Assembly (NCBI RefSeq): GCF_004379255.2
Contig: NC_056047.1
Coordinates: forward strand, 20,040,293-20,104,292
Length of the DNA stretch: 64,000 nucleotides
Direction of reading: 5' to 3'
Source: Salvia splendens
Taxonomy: Eukaryota; Streptophyta; Magnoliopsida; Lamiales; Lamiaceae
A program made the translations under genes and the position numbers. The notes beneath the pieces are model-generated. The model was not told where the DNA came from, searched no databases, and worked only from the letters and a program-made list of their open reading frames with translations. Every line of letters starts with the position of its first letter. Within the stretch, counting starts at the first letter, position 1. Below are positions 1 through 12,289 of this stretch, piece by piece.

Positions 1-1002
1 TAGCTAAGATCAAATTTTACTAATTTTTTAGTATTTGTTTTTGTTCTATACCTAAATTGTAAATAACGGAATATCAGGTTAATTTTTTCAAATAAATTCA
101 ATTATATTTGTGCTTTGCACTACCCTAATAATTTATTGTGTATAATTTTTTTTCAAAACTTATTATATATTGTTTTACTATTAACATGTTATGTTTTCTG
201 TATGTAAGTTTGATGGTGATTTTTTTAATGTTATAATATTTCAAAGCGTTATTGTTCTCTTTGTAATAGATATTCATTCGTGTTATATAATCAATTTTTT
301 CTTTTTTGAATTTTTTTAATTATATTTTTCCATTACATAAATTCTTATTATGTATATTTATCAAAGTCTTGTAATAATAAAACAATGTTACGTTAGTTTC
401 TTAAAAAAATTAATTGAACCATTATCGCGGGATGGATGCTAGTTAAGATAATGCAGGCCTCTATCATTTTCTCCGACTCATTAAAAAACAATATCAAACC
501 AAGTAAATATACTTCTTTGACCTCAATTTATTGGCCATCAATCTTATTAACTAACGATTAGATTAAAAGATAAATAAAAAAAGGTAGTAGTAGTTGTGCG
601 TTGATCATAATTGATAAAAGATGTAGGTGGGTTATTCTGGAAAATCCAGATATGCACTCATTTCATCCTCTAGGTGGGTTATTCTGGAAAATCCAGATAT
701 GCACTCATTTCATCCTCTCCTACTTATTGTTATTTACTTCACGATATGCTTCAAGTTTCAATTATTTTCATGAAACTCTCTAAGTTAATTTCTCTGTATA
801 CTATCGAATATTCAAATCTCATTCATTGAGATATTTATCATATGTATGAAAACATCTCTAAAAGACCTATTAATGTAATTTCAAAACCAATAAAAACTAG
901 TGAAAAAATATCTAGCACGTACTTGACTTTCATTTCAGAATCAATAGGTGGAAAGCATTTTTGTCCACTTAGGGTGGGTTTAGTTGCCATGATAGGCATA
1001 GA
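1..1002. other. AT-rich intergenic DNA, left flank of the nest
   Basis: No gene is recognisable. The stretch is AT-rich, and short open frames in it show no family resemblance. A 47-bp perfect tandem duplication lies at 624-717 (separate entry). Close to the transposon border, around 979-992, is the motif TTGCCATGATA, which recurs at about 26876-26887 on the other side of the nest. Confidence 0.6.
624..717. repeat. 47-bp perfect tandem duplication
   Basis: Two adjacent identical 47-bp copies, 624-670 and 671-717, each beginning TAGGTGGGTTATTCTGG and ending TTTCATCCTC. There is no sign that the duplicated segment is coding; replication slippage is the simplest origin. Confidence 0.9.
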
Positions 1003-1095
1003 TAAGAGCATCCACATCCGTGCTCTTGCCAACGAGCATGGATGTGGGCCCGACCCCACTTTTACTCCCTGTTATTAGGCAGGGGCAGACACACG

Positions 1096-1895
1096 TACAA
1101 AGAGGGTAGGGCTGGAGCCGTTACCCAATTTTTTTTTTCCACTTTCAAAATTTTTAAAATTTTAAAAAATTATGTTAAGCCCTTACCAAAATAATGCTAC
1201 TGAAGAACAAATTATTTTGGATGCATAAATGTATGGGGCTGAAAATTAAAGAAAGGAAAAGTTAAAATCTACAGAAGAAAATGTAACAATGGCGTTGGAG
1301 AAGCATAAGGAAGAAGAAGAAGAGTATTTTCATACATAAATTAATATAAAAGTAAAAGTCACATGGACCCCACTTTAAATGTTTGACAGGTTCGTAACTT
1401 ATAAAAAAAGTGTATTCTAAAAGTGTTGTTACTTTTTTAAAGTTGAACACATTTTTGTATTAAATTTTAGTAAAAGGAGTTTACATTTTAATTGGCCCAC
1501 AGCCCCACACGTTTTTAAGATTTTAAAAATTAAAAAGGAGAAGCAGAAGGGTTTCATTTTTAAGTTTACAGAGGCGGCGAAACAGAAACAACACCATTTT
1601 GTAAAAGTGGGGTTTGAGTCTTTGAAACTTTAGAGAAATTAATATTCAAATTCTTCACAAATTGTAAGGTAAGGAGTTTATTAAAGTTGTTAATTTTATA
1701 TTCTATTTCTTGTTTTTGTAAAATTTTGATAGAATAGTTGCAAGCTAAAAAAGTTATGACAATGGTTAGTTGCAAGCTAATATTTGTGATTGTCGTATAG
1801 AATACAGTTTATATTAGTGAGTGTTGATAGCATCTTCATATCTTATGGAGTTATGTATATAAAATAATATTGTACTTCTCTCGTTTTTGCTTAGA
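1096..1895 (+). other. hAT 5' subterminal non-coding region
   Basis: AT-rich sequence between the hAT left end and the copia insertion. It holds A/T homopolymers and a purine run (GAAGAAGAAGAAGAG near 1310), and no coding frame resembling transposase. Rejoined across the copia TSD it runs directly into the transposase ATG at 19799, so it is probably the leader and promoter of the hAT gene. Confidence 0.5.
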
Positions 1896-1900
1896 TTGAC

Positions 1901-2461
1901 TGTTACATGTGTGTGCTTCTCACAACATCAAATGCAACGGGTTTAGTCGAGGGTGTACATGAGCATTCGTGAGGACTCGCATGCATGGGATTATTCACAC
2001 CCAAGAATCGATTGAAGGTTGAGTATATAAGCTCACAACTTCACATTCATAACAGAGTTCAGTTGTAACAGAATCTCGATTCATTCAATCAAGTGAGAGC
2101 GAGTAAAACAACCGAGAGAAAAAGAAGCTAAGTTTTTAGTGTTCAATCCAAGTGGTGATTGATCATAGATCTCAGTGATCAAGGGAGAAGTCTCAGCTCT
2201 TGTTCGTGGTGTTGTTGGTCTTCTCTGTGGAAGGATCTCAGAGTCGAGTTTCTTGGGAGATTCATGTGAGAAGAGCTTGCTCTTGTTGTAAGTTTCAGAT
2301 TGAAAGATAGCTTGTAATCTCGTTTCCATATTAATACAAATCGCTCGAGTTCTCCCGTGGATGTAGGCTGATTTTGGCCGAACCACGTATGCTCGTTGTT
2401 CTTTCATTTCAAGTTATATTTTCTTGCTTGAGCGTTTTCAATTCGATGGATAAGTTTCACA
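1901..2461 (+). repeat. Copia1 5' LTR
   Basis: 561-bp LTR beginning TG and ending CA. A TATA box (TATATAA, 2024-2030) is suitably placed for the U3 promoter. The same promoter motif is kept in the 3' LTR at 19351-19357. Confidence 0.93.
2024..2030 (+). promoter_or_regulatory. Copia1 LTR TATA box
   Basis: TATATAA in the sequence GAGTATATAAGCTCAC, about 125 bp into the LTR. It is the best candidate for the core promoter of the retrotransposon transcript. No transcript evidence is available. Confidence 0.55.
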
Positions 2462-2464
2462 AAT

Positions 2465-2481
2465 TGGCGCCGTCTGTGGGA
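2465..2481 (+). other. Copia1 primer binding site
   Basis: TGGCGCCGTCTGTGGG begins 3 bp after the LTR end. TGGCGCC-type primer sites occur in plant retroelements. I do not assign the tRNA: this is not the initiator-Met site used by the other two LTR elements in the window. Confidence 0.6.
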
Positions 2482-2506
2482 AATTCTTGAAGGCGCGGCG
2501 AAAGCA

Positions 2507-2989
2507 ATGGCAGGGAATCGTTTTGAGTTCGAAAAATTCACGAGAAAAATGACTTTTGATTATGGAAAGTGAAGATGAGGGCCATGCTCATGCAGCAAGG
2601 CCTCTGGGAGGCTATGAAGTGTGAGCAGCCTGACAAGACAGCCGATCCTGATGACAAGGATGTAATCAAGAAAATTGATGCGATGGATAGAGCTCATAGT
2701 GCTCTGATGCTCAGCCTTGGAGATCGAGTATTGCGAGAGGTCTGCAAGGAGAAGACTCCTTCGGATGTGTGGAAGAAATTGGAGTCCATATACATGACCA
2801 AGTCTTTGGCTAACCGGTTATTCTTGAAGCAAAGGCTATACTCGATCATGTTTTTGAATGGAAGGGTGTCATGGAGCAGATGGATGACTTTGTAAAGGCA
2901 GTTGACGATCTTGAGAGTGTAGATGGTGAGATAAAGGATGAAGACAAAGCAATAATGCTCTTGAATGCTCTGCCTAGGATCTACGATCA
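2507..2989 (+). pseudogene. gag: Copia1 gag, 5' part (broken)
   Basis: Starts ATG-GCA-GGG at 2507. Copia Gag sequence with the typical helical motifs follows: KMRAMLMQQGLWEAM, then SDVWKKLESIYMTKSLANR and, in a shifted frame, DDFVKAVDDLESV and LLNALPRIYD. A missing A in the run near 2540 shifts the frame, an in-frame TGA follows at once, and another shift lies near 2850. The gypsy element interrupts the gene at codon GAT (2985), and Gag resumes at 15653. Confidence 0.85.
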
Positions 2990-5900
2990 TGTCACGACCG
3001 CCCAAACAAGGGGTACCACAACGCGGCGATCGTGACCGACATGCATGGACAACAATTTAAAAGAACAACTTAATTAAAAGATTTTAAGGTAAAATTTTTT
3101 TTTTGAAAAGACCTAAGGTAAAATACTTTTAAAAAGGGATAACGGAAAAATTAGACTTAAGAAAACACAACAATTAAATAACTAAAGTAAAGCAAACATT
3201 AACTCAAATCCCGAAGAAAACCATTTTCAAAAGACAACGTAAACACACGTTTAAATCCTAACACCACCATACATGTTCCAAACACAAAACGAAAAGCTTA
3301 AGGTCTTAAGACATAATTTAAAGCATAGCAGCGGATAATTAAGGTTCAAGGAGAGTCAAGGATCACGCCTATGTATGACGACACAACGTATCCTAAGGTC
3401 TCTAGCCAGCTCAACATCCACCGCAACATCCCGCTCAACCTGCACATAAGAAAAATAATATGCAGGGCAGAGTACTTGTTGTACTCAATGGGCTCATGCC
3501 GAAAACATTTATATAGTTATGTCATCCATACCAGTGATCTCGAGTTTTATACGTAGTAAAGAAAATATCACGAGAACACAAAAATGTTTCATAGACTGGC
3601 CAGTCAAATAGTCTCCCTACTTTTCACATCAATCCAACAATCACAATCACAGTGCGACGAAAGTGTGGCCACACTATTCGCCCACGAGACCGGCCGACTT
3701 GCAAGGACGGCTCACGATCCCACCAGTGTACACAGCCCGATAAGGTTTACGGCCCTACTCGGACCCGAATTCGTTTCACAATACAGCCATATAGCCTAAC
3801 AGAGTAAACTCATACGAACTAGGCATCAGGCACACAATCTCATAACAAAAACAGTCTATGGCATGACATAACAGTTAAACCACCCTTGTATCTCCACATA
3901 ATATTTTTCGGAAAAAAAAGAGGTTTGAAAAGAAAGCCCACCTCGTTCTCTTAGCAATTCACAACCCAACTTAGCAACTCTTGATCCTCGAGTTCACGAG
4001 TACACAACACCCTTATCAACGACAACACAAGTCAGCCTCACACAACAACATATTACTATGCATGTTCTATCGTTTCTCTCTCATCGTTTTCCTCAATTTC
4101 CCAAACCCAACATACATCTCAAAGGTGTAAAACACACGTAACACATTTCAACTTATCACAAGTGATTTCAACATTTAAGCACATTCCTAACATACATGCA
4201 TCATACAATACTTTTAAACTTGAAAAATAAGTGTCATTTAATCAAGGCAGAAAACTGGCAGAATTGCGCGACCGTTTTGTAAAAATCACTATAATTTCAT
4301 CCGACCTCAAAACATGCTAAATTTTGGTCACGATACAGAGGACACATTCAAGTTCATCCATGAAAATTTTCATATCGAAATCACGTCATTTAGTCAGTCA
4401 TATCACATATTGAACTCTCTGGTCGAAACATACAATTCCTGACAGTATTGCGCAGTTCATTTGAAAAATTCACCATAAATTCATACGATGCCCAAAAAGG
4501 CTGAAAATTTAACACAACACAGAAGACACTTCAAATTTTCATATAGTTTAAGAATCACAAAAATGTTTCATAGACTGGTCAGTCAAATAGAAAACGAAAC
4601 ATTCATGGCGAGAACTCACGTTTCTGGCAGATTTGCGCAGTCAACTTCAAAGATTTATTAAAAGTTCATTTTTTGATAAAACAGGCTGAAAATCACACGA
4701 GACACAGAAAACACCTTAAAGTTTACTCAGTAAAAATTTCATAGCCAAATTCGTTCGTTTGATAGGTCGAATACAGATCATAAATCACTGGTCGTGCATC
4801 ACAGATTTCTGGTTCAAGTTCGAAAATAGGGTTTTTAAAACATCCACAACAAAAACACCGATTCTTCATGCTCGAAAACACACATTCATGCTTACACGTT
4901 CCTCATACACATATTTGCATACAAACTCATATCATTCACAAATATTTCGATCCAACACACATGATTTCAATCAACAACGTAAAAATCAAACAAGTTCTTA
5001 TGAACACACAATTTCCCTCCCGTTAAAACATGCGATCTATCAAACCTACACTCTCTACATGCATGTAGGACTCAAAACACGGTTCAAAAGAGAAGGAGGA
5101 GAAAAGGTGTGCAAATATACCTTCCTTTGACAAAACGAATCGGTAGAACGAAGAATGAGGCGATTCGCCGAAGGCTCTCGAAAATAACTTCAACGGATTG
5201 CAAGAACAAGAGTTGGATGAAAGATTTTTGGAGATGGGAGAGTGGGGGAAGATGAAAAACGTGTGGGAGAGGGAGAGAGTGAAAGTGGCGAAAATTTGAG
5301 GAGAATGGGGGCTAGGGTTTGATAAATTGGTATTTATTTGCTAGGTTTAAGTCCATGAATGAATTAAATAAATAAATTGTGGGGAATTAAAATATAGGCC
5401 AATGAATAAAAATCCAACAATTGAAAGAATAAAATAGGCATGTGGGAGAGTGGAATTTTCGAAAATTCTATGTACACAACAAGGAATTTATTTGGTATTT
5501 TCTTGGAGAATATATTCATAACTTAGGAAGTAAAAAAATGAATATAAGGGAACAATTAAATTAAATCTCCAAGTAGGAAATAATAGGGGTGGGGGCCGAA
5601 AATTATTGGGTAATTGCACAAGGAAATTATTTAAATCCCCAATTAAATAGAATAGGATTTAAATTAGGTAATTTCTTTATAGGAAAAGGCTCCCATAAAA
5701 TAGGTAACAAATAATTAAATTCCCACAAGGAAAATATGCATAGGGGGCGTGTGACATGGAAGAGAATAGAAGAAAAATATTCACATCCCCAATTAATTTG
5801 AATAAAAAAAGGATTCCACAAATTAGGAAACAAGTAAAATATCCTCCATATTTTATTGGATGGGGCCGAAAATTAGGCTCAATTAGCCAAGGCAAAAATC

Positions 5901-6398
5901 CCAACTCTCTATTTATTTTTGGGTGAGGAAATAAAATATAACATGATTTAATTGGATTAAATTCAAAAGAAGGAGGTCAATAAAGCCAATTAAATCAAAA
6001 GGAAAAATAATCCAATCTCCTATTGGAGATTTTCGAAACTCCCAAGGAAAAGTGGGATGGAGTTCCAATTTCATGTAGTGTAATTTAGGGCCCATTGGTT
6101 TGGATTTAATTTGGATTAATGTCCCAAAATAATTAATTAAATCCACAAAGAGAAGTACTATTTCAATGATTTCGGAATGACCGGAAATATCAATTAATTG
6201 ACTCAAGAAAGGATTAATGCATGATCCTATTAATCTTTTCCCCACATTGGAAAAACGATAAAATCTCAAGCTCATCATTCCACAATTACCACGACAATTT
6301 ATTTCACACAAAGCACTTAATCACATAAAATCAAACGTTTCAAAATTCCAAACTTCCAATAACATAATAAAAAGGTCACAAAAGTTTGGGATGTTACA
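2990..6398 (-). repeat. Gypsy 3' LTR (left copy)
   Basis: Very long LTR (3.4 kb). Short open frames inside recur in both copies and match no known protein, so I read them as chance. An internal near-repeat, AAATGTTTCATAGACTGGYC with AGTCAAATAG, occurs at about 3582 and 4560. Purine-rich and AT-rich halves meet around 5130-5330. Confidence 0.93.
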
Positions 6399-6412
6399 TC
6401 CTTCCCCTCTAA
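6399..6412 (-). other. Gypsy polypurine tract
   Basis: On the minus strand TTAGAGGGGAAGGA directly abuts the 3' LTR, the position and composition needed to prime plus-strand synthesis. Confidence 0.75.
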
Positions 6413-6442
6413 ACAGAAATTTTGTCCCGAAATTTGATCGTC

Positions 6443-7963
6443 TCACACAAACAGCTCGGGAAACTTTTCTTTCATCTTATCTTCTAACTCCCACGTAGCT
6501 TCCTCGGGACCATGGTGCTTCCACAACACCTTCACGGATGCTATCGTCTTGTTTCGTAGCTCTTGTACCTTCCGATCTAGGATTGCTTTGGGCCTTTCCT
6601 CGTAGCTCATGTCGGGGGTTAGGATCACTTCCTCTTGGTGAATCACATGTTTGGGGTCAAACACGTACTTGCGCAACTGCGACACGTGGAACACGTTGTG
6701 CACGTTCCCAAAGCTGGGAGGTAACGCCAAACGATACGCCACAGGACCTACTTCATCGATGATCTCGTACGGTCCTACAAAACGCGGTTTCAGCTTGCCT
6801 TTCACTCCAAACCTCACAACTCCTCTCGTCGGGGATACCTTCAAGAACACTTTGTCACCAACGTCGAATTTGATGTCCGTTCGACGCACGTCAGCATACG
6901 ACTTCTGCCTATCTTGAGCTTCCTTGATCCTTGCGCGGATTTGATGCACAATTTCGGTCATCTCCTTTATAGCGTCGGGTCCTAACATCTTCCTCTCGCC
7001 AACTTCATCCCAATAAAGTGGGGATTGACACTTCCTGCCATACAAAGCTTCGTACGGAGCCATATCGATCGTCACTTGATAGCTATTGTTGTAGGAGAAT
7101 TCGACCAATGGTAGAACAGTTTCCCAACCTTCTCCTCGATCTAGGACAACGGCTCGCAACATATCCTCAAGCGTCTGAATCGTCCTCTCTGACTGTCCAT
7201 CCGATTGCGGGTGATAAGCAGTGCTGAAGTTCAGTTGTGTGCCCAATTCGCATTGCAAACTCATCCAAAACTTCGTTGTGAACTTCGTATCGCGGTCGGA
7301 CACGATCGTCTTTGGCACTCCATGCAATCGCACCACTTCATTCACGTAGAGCTTAGCTAACTTATCCGCGCTATAAGTAATCTTAATCGGTAAGAAGTGC
7401 GCGCTTTTAGTAAGTCGATCAATGATCACCCAAATCGCAGTGTTGCCCTTCTGTGACTTTGGCAATCCCGTCACGAAATCCATAGCTAGATGCTCCCACT
7501 TCCATTCGGGGATTTCAAGCGGTTGTAACTTCCCATATGGTCGTTGGTGTAGGGCCTTCACTTGTTGGCATGCTAGACATCGTTCCACATATGACGCTAC
7601 GTCCCCTTTCATTCCATTCCACCAAAACCGTTGCTTCAAGTCCCGATACATCTTCGTGCTTCCGGGGTGTGCGGTGTAAGGCATGTCGTGCGCTTCACTC
7701 AAAATCTCCTCTTTTAGCGTCTCATCGCTCGGCACACACAATCGTACATCGTACGTCAAAGCATTATCCGCCTCCTCGCGGTAATGGTCAAGCTTCTCGG
7801 CTCTCACCTTTGCACGTAATTCCTCTAACTTTTCATCACGTCGCTGGGCTTCTATGAGCTTGGTTCTCAAATCTGGCTCAATCACTATCATCGCCAAATT
7901 TGCACCTACTGTCTCGGGCGCTTTCACTATTTCCAAACTCATCTTGTCGAACTCGTGAATCAA
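6443..7963 (-). pseudogene. Gypsy integrase with chromodomain-like C-terminus
   Basis: 506-residue open stretch. The N-terminal zinc-binding region includes HPGSTKMYRDLKQRFWWNGM and then CLACQQ. The catalytic core shows the D-D-E residues in LAMDFVTGLPKS, IVSDRDTKF and DGQSERTIQTLEDM. The GPY/F region (KPRFVGPYEIIDEVGPVAYRL, shown in part) follows. The last 60 residues, with VKVLWKHHGPEEATWELED, look like the chromodomain of Tekay/Del chromoviruses, which helps target insertion to particular chromatin. The reading frame is intact here, but it is cut off from RT upstream by an in-frame stop near 7995 and a shift near 8140. Confidence 0.9.
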
Positions 7964-8109
7964 TGCTTCCTCTTGCGTTAGGAAATAAGCCAGTTAAGGT
8001 TGGTTCTTCCTACTCAAGGCATCGGCGACTACATTCGCCTTGCCCGGATGATAGTTAATACCACAGTCATAGTCCTTCACGACCTCTAACCAACGTCGTT
8101 GTCGCATGT

Positions 8110-9141
8110 TTAGCTCCTTCTGCTCGAGAAGTACTTGAGACTCTTATGATCGGTGCAGATTTCGCATCTCACCCCATAGAGATGATGTCTCCAAATTTTC
8201 AGTGCATGAACCACTGCTGCTAACTCCAAATCATGAGTCGGAAAATTCAACTCATTCGGTCTCAATTGTCGGGAAGCGTATGCTATTACTTTCCCATCTT
8301 GCATTAACACGCATCCTAGTCCTACTTTCGACGCGTCCGTATAGACGGCGAAGTCCTTGTCGGGTTCGGGTACCGCTAGGACTGGTGCTGTAGTCAATTT
8401 CTCCTTCAATAGTTGGAAGCTCGCCTCGCACTGTAGCGTCCAAACTACCTTGATTCCTTTCTTTAGTAGATGCGTCATCGGTCTCGCAATCTTAGAGAAT
8501 CCCTCGATGAAGCGTCGATAATATCCTGCCAATCCCAAGAAACTGCGGATTTCACTTGGCGTTTTCGACGACTTCCAATTCTGCACAGCCTCGACCTTTG
8601 CTGGGTCTACTTGAATTCCGTTTGCCGTCACAATATGACCAAGGAAGTTCACTCGAGTCAACCAAAACTCACACTTACTGAACTTGGCATAAAGCTTCTC
8701 CCTTCGCAACGTTTCCAACACTGTTTGTAGATGCCATCTATGTTCTTCCTCGTTCTTCGAGTATACCAACACGTCGTCGATGAAGACTAACACAAACTTG
8801 TCAAGATACTCGTGGAAAACTTGGTTCATCAAGTCCATGAAAACGGCTGGGGCGTTGGTCAGCCCAAATGGCATCACGACGAACTCATAATGGCCATAAC
8901 GAGTGCGAAAAGCAGTCTTAGGCACATCATCTCGTCGGACCTTTAGTTGATGATACCCTGATCTCAAATCCATTTTCGAGAATACGCCCGCTCCTCGAAG
9001 TTGGTCAAACAAGTCATCAATCCTAGGCAGTGGGTACTTATTCTTCAAGGTCATCTTGTTGAGCTCACGATAGTCGATGCACATCCTCATCGTCCCATCC
9101 TTCTTCTTAACAAACAAAACTGGTGCTCCCCATGGTGACAC
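8110..9141 (-). pseudogene. Gypsy reverse transcriptase and RNase H
   Basis: Open 343-residue segment. RT motifs are [41 protein letters not shown] and the active-site FIDD in [13 protein letters not shown], followed by FLGHIV. RNase H begins at [12 protein letters not shown] and runs through the [19 protein letters not shown] motif and TDHKSLKYF. The frame is lost just after that, near 8140. The following sequence, still recognisable in another frame ([15 protein letters not shown]), carries a stop before integrase. Confidence 0.9.
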
Positions 9142-10077
9142 ACTGGGTCGAATGAACCCAAGTCTAATAGTTCCTGCAACTGAACCTTCAACTCGGCCAA
9201 CTCCTTACGGGCCATTCGGTAAGGTGCTTTCGATACTGGCGCCGACCCTGGTTCCAAATCAATAGTAAACTCCACCTGTCTATCGGGTGGTGGTCCTGGC
9301 AAAGCTTCTGGAAACACCTTGGGAAAATCTCGCACTACTGCCACGTCTTCCACTTTCAAATCCTTCTTTTCCTCCCCATTCAAGTACACCAGATACGCCG
9401 GACGTCCTTTCCTTATTATCGTAGTTGCTTGCAAAGCGGAGATTATGGAGGTTCGTCGGTTCATGGAGATCCCATACAAGATAGTTGGCTCTTCGCCTGG
9501 GGCTTGAAAAGAAATTTGTCTCTCTTTACAGCGAATCGTTGCGTGGTTCTCGGTAAGCCAATCCATTCCCAAAATTATGTCTACATTCTCCAAAGGCATA
9601 ACGTGCAAGAGTTGGGCCACTACTCCTAGTTCTCCTAACACAAACTCTATGTTCGAGCAAGTTCTCACAATGTCAACCAATCCTCCAACCGGTGAAGATA
9701 CATTCAAATTCGGTTCAAGCTTAGCAGTAACCTTTTCTAAGGCATTCACACATGACATGGAAATAAAAGAATGCAAAGCACCCGTATCAAACAGCACAAT
9801 AATAGGTAGTTGTTGGAGCTTTCCCATACCTGCCAAATTTTCCCTGTCCTTGATGGCTTGGGGTTCCTTCCCTTGATTCCCTTTGAGCGCATACGCCCTT
9901 GCTTGCTGTGGGGCCACTTGTCGGATTGGTTGAGGCTGTTGTGGTGGTCTCTGTCCTTGCCCATTCTTCACTCCACCCTTTTTGTTGTTTGGGCACTTTC
10001 GAGACATGTGCCTGTTTCCACCGCAGGCGTAACACCGAATGCCTCCAACTCGGCACTCCCCAACATGATGCTTGGAT
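9087..10077 (-). pseudogene. Gypsy zinc knuckle, protease and start of RT
   Basis: Begins with the Gag CCHC knuckle CYACGGNRHMSRKC, cut off from the rest of Gag by an in-frame TGA close to 10066. A proline/glutamine-rich linker follows, then the aspartic protease with DTGALHSFI and LGMDWL, then the RT entry region ([18 protein letters not shown]). A shift near 9150 separates it from the RT body. Confidence 0.88.
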
Positions 10078-10914
10078 CACCGATTACAGTAGGGTGTTCT
10101 CTGCGGGTTTCCCCTCTGCTGTGGTACCATTTGGCGCCCATGATTCTGCGGTTGCCGGAAAGTGGAGAAGCGCCTCTTATTGTCAAAAGGAGCTCGGTTT
10201 CCCTCCCACTTCCTTTTGTCTCTAAAGTTCGCCGGGGGTGCAGACGGTGCAGGATTTGTTATCCTCTCGTTCTTGGGTAGCGCTTCTTCCACGTCTAGCG
10301 CACAACCCAACACCTCAGAATAAGGAATTCCCCTACGACTCGCCACAGCTACCCTTATCTCGGGTCTAAGGCCGAAACGGAACTTCGCAGCCATCTTCTC
10401 GTCTGTATCCACCAATTCTGGCGCATAACGAGTCATCTTACATAGGGTGCGGTCGTACTCCGTGACCGTCATGGTTCCTTGTTTTAACGTGTGGAACTCC
10501 ACTACCTTCGCCCGCCGATAACTCATGGGAACATATTTGTCGTAGACTTCTTCCTTAAACTCTTCCCAAGTAAGCGCCTCACGGCGAGCGGGATCCATGG
10601 TTCTCTTCTTCGTTTCCCACCAAAAGTCAGCGGGTCCTGTCAGCTGATACGTCACGCAGGCAGCGTTCCCTGTCCGTGCATCCCATAAACTCAAAGATAC
10701 GCTCAATGTCGCGTACCCATGCCTCCGCCTTCTGGGGCTCTCCCAATCCATCGAACTTGGGTGGGTTCTCTTTCCGAAAGGCTTTGATGTACTCCCTTTC
10801 GTTTGGTTGGGGTAGAGGTGGTGGTGGAGGCGGGGGTGGATTCCCGACACTTCCTTCTGTCTGTTCCCCCACGTTGTTCTCCACACGCGGACCACGTCTA
10901 CGTCTTGGAGGCAT
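10078..10914 (-). pseudogene. gag: Gypsy gag (one frameshift)
   Basis: Starts MPPRRRRGPRVENN at 10914, a typical Tekay/Del-type Gag start, followed by a run of eight prolines. The capsid region contains FDGLGEPQKAEAWVRDIER and, after a shift near 10690, YQLTGPADFWW, LTWEEFKEEVYDKYVP and RFGLRPEIRVAVA. The C-terminus is basic and leads to the zinc knuckle counted with the next segment. Confidence 0.88.
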
Positions 10915-11144
10915 GTTGATCTAAAACGCAGGTTAGCACCGTTGTGAGTACATCGTTATCAAAACACCACCACTTTCATGCATGCGTACAGTACAATAAA
11001 AACACAAGTACTTAAAGGCATATAAAAAGGGAAACTTCCATAAACAACGTGGAAAGGAAAAACAAAAGCATTCGTTCGGAAAAACAGAAAGGTACTACTT
11101 CCATCGTCTTAACAACTTAAGGGAAAAGAAACAACATCACTCAT

Positions 11145-11782
11145 CTATCTAGTGCTAATATCCTCTTCCGGGTCTTCTTCCTCTTCTGGGTCTTCTTCCT
11201 CTTCCGGGTCTTCTTCCTCTTCCGGGTCCTCTTCCCCTTCTACGTGGTACTCATCAATCATACGGAGATCTTCTTCGTCATCCATACTATCATCCGTGTT
11301 AACATCCACGTAATCATCTTCGAAACCCGGGACCATGCCTTCTTGTGGTACGGATCCTCTTACTGTAGTTGGTTTAACCTCGACCACATCTTTGTCTTCC
11401 CAAATGGTTTCAGCTTCTTCTTTCTCTGTCGATGGTGGTCGCTCGGAACGTGAGTCAATCAACGTACACGTTAAGGCCTTTAGAAAACCTTTCATGTCGC
11501 TGGCCATCATCTGGTTTCTTGGTTCGTACCACGTGAACCGACTGGCTGTTGTTTCCATCCAAGATCCCAATTGTCGGGCATCAACTCGATTAGCCTTTTA
11601 ATGCCACCATAGGCCGATACATGGTACCCGCAAACATCTCGCCATAGGGTCTCAAAACGGGCGACAACCTCTCTCAAGGCCTTGCCTTCCTCTCTCTCAT
11701 AGTGGTCGTAATCGTAAATCGCTTGTTGCATTCTGGCACTATACTGACTGCTCTTAAGTGCGGTTCGTTTCGTTCGTACCAT
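11145..11782 (-). pseudogene. Extra ORF between primer site and gag in the gypsy element
   Basis: Two overlapping open stretches, 11507-11782 and 11145-11570, join through one shift near 11510-11570 into a protein of roughly 210 residues. The start is basic (MVRTKRTALKSSQYSARM) and the middle is helical (EREEGKALREVVARFETLWR). The C-terminal third is strongly acidic and ends in four tandem copies of EEDPEE-like hexapeptides, encoded by an 18-bp repeat at about 11166-11235. It shares strand and direction with gag and lies in the leader about 230 bp upstream of it. I do not recognise the family. Confidence 0.6.
11166..11235. repeat. 18-bp minisatellite in the extra ORF
   Basis: About four copies of a unit reading TTCCGGGTCTTCTTCCTC on the plus strand. 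It encodes the acidic EEDPEE repeats of the extra ORF. All units keep the frame (18 bp). Confidence 0.85.
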
Positions 11783-12274
11783 CTACGTGCAGACAAAAAT
11801 TTCTTTTAAAACACCAAATTGTACTATTGTTTGTAAAAAAAAGTTGTTAAGTTTGTCGCGCAGTTTGAAAGTTTGTTGTTGTCTTAACGTATTCATACCA
11901 TCTCGATATCACATTTGTACATACAATTATCACGCCAATCATACTCGTATTCCATGCAATCATGCTATTACAACATCATATTCACGCACATAATGCATGC
12001 TTAAGTTATGATACCAATCAAGTTCATGTAATCATTCCATTACAACTCATCCTTATGCATATCATTCATTCACATGCATAGCTTGTCTACGTCATATCAT
12101 AAATTTTATACATCGCTTTCACATTTCATCAACAATCTTAAACCATACCTCACTTTCATCGGTTGAGCGTGATGCTTTGGATGTTGAGCCTTCGTGACAC
12201 TTCTAGTCAAATAAGGGTTCGCTAACTTAGACTTAAAGTGAAAGAAGACTCTCGGACCAGAGCGAAAGAACAAA
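11783..12274 (-). other. Gypsy 5' leader
   Basis: Untranslated leader between primer site and extra ORF. AT-rich; no coding frame or repeat recognised beyond dispersed CAT-rich words. Confidence 0.5.
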
Positions 12275-12286
12275 GCTCTGATACCA
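12275..12286 (-). other. Gypsy primer binding site (initiator Met tRNA)
   Basis: On the minus strand TGGTATCAGAGC lies 3 bp inside the 5' (right) LTR. This is the common plant primer site complementary to the 3' end of initiator methionine tRNA. It fixes the element's orientation. Confidence 0.9.
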
Positions 12287-12289
12287 CTC

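Noticed and set aside
3371..3799. Small plus-strand frames repeated at 12671-13099
   Set aside because: LTR sequence on the strand opposite to the element; chance frames.
5913..6311. 132-residue minus-strand frame, recurring at 15167-15565
   Set aside because: It is duplicated only because it lies in both gypsy LTRs, is upstream of any LTR function for coding, and resembles no protein.
9810..10280. 156-residue plus-strand frame
   Set aside because: Antisense shadow of the gypsy Gag and protease region.
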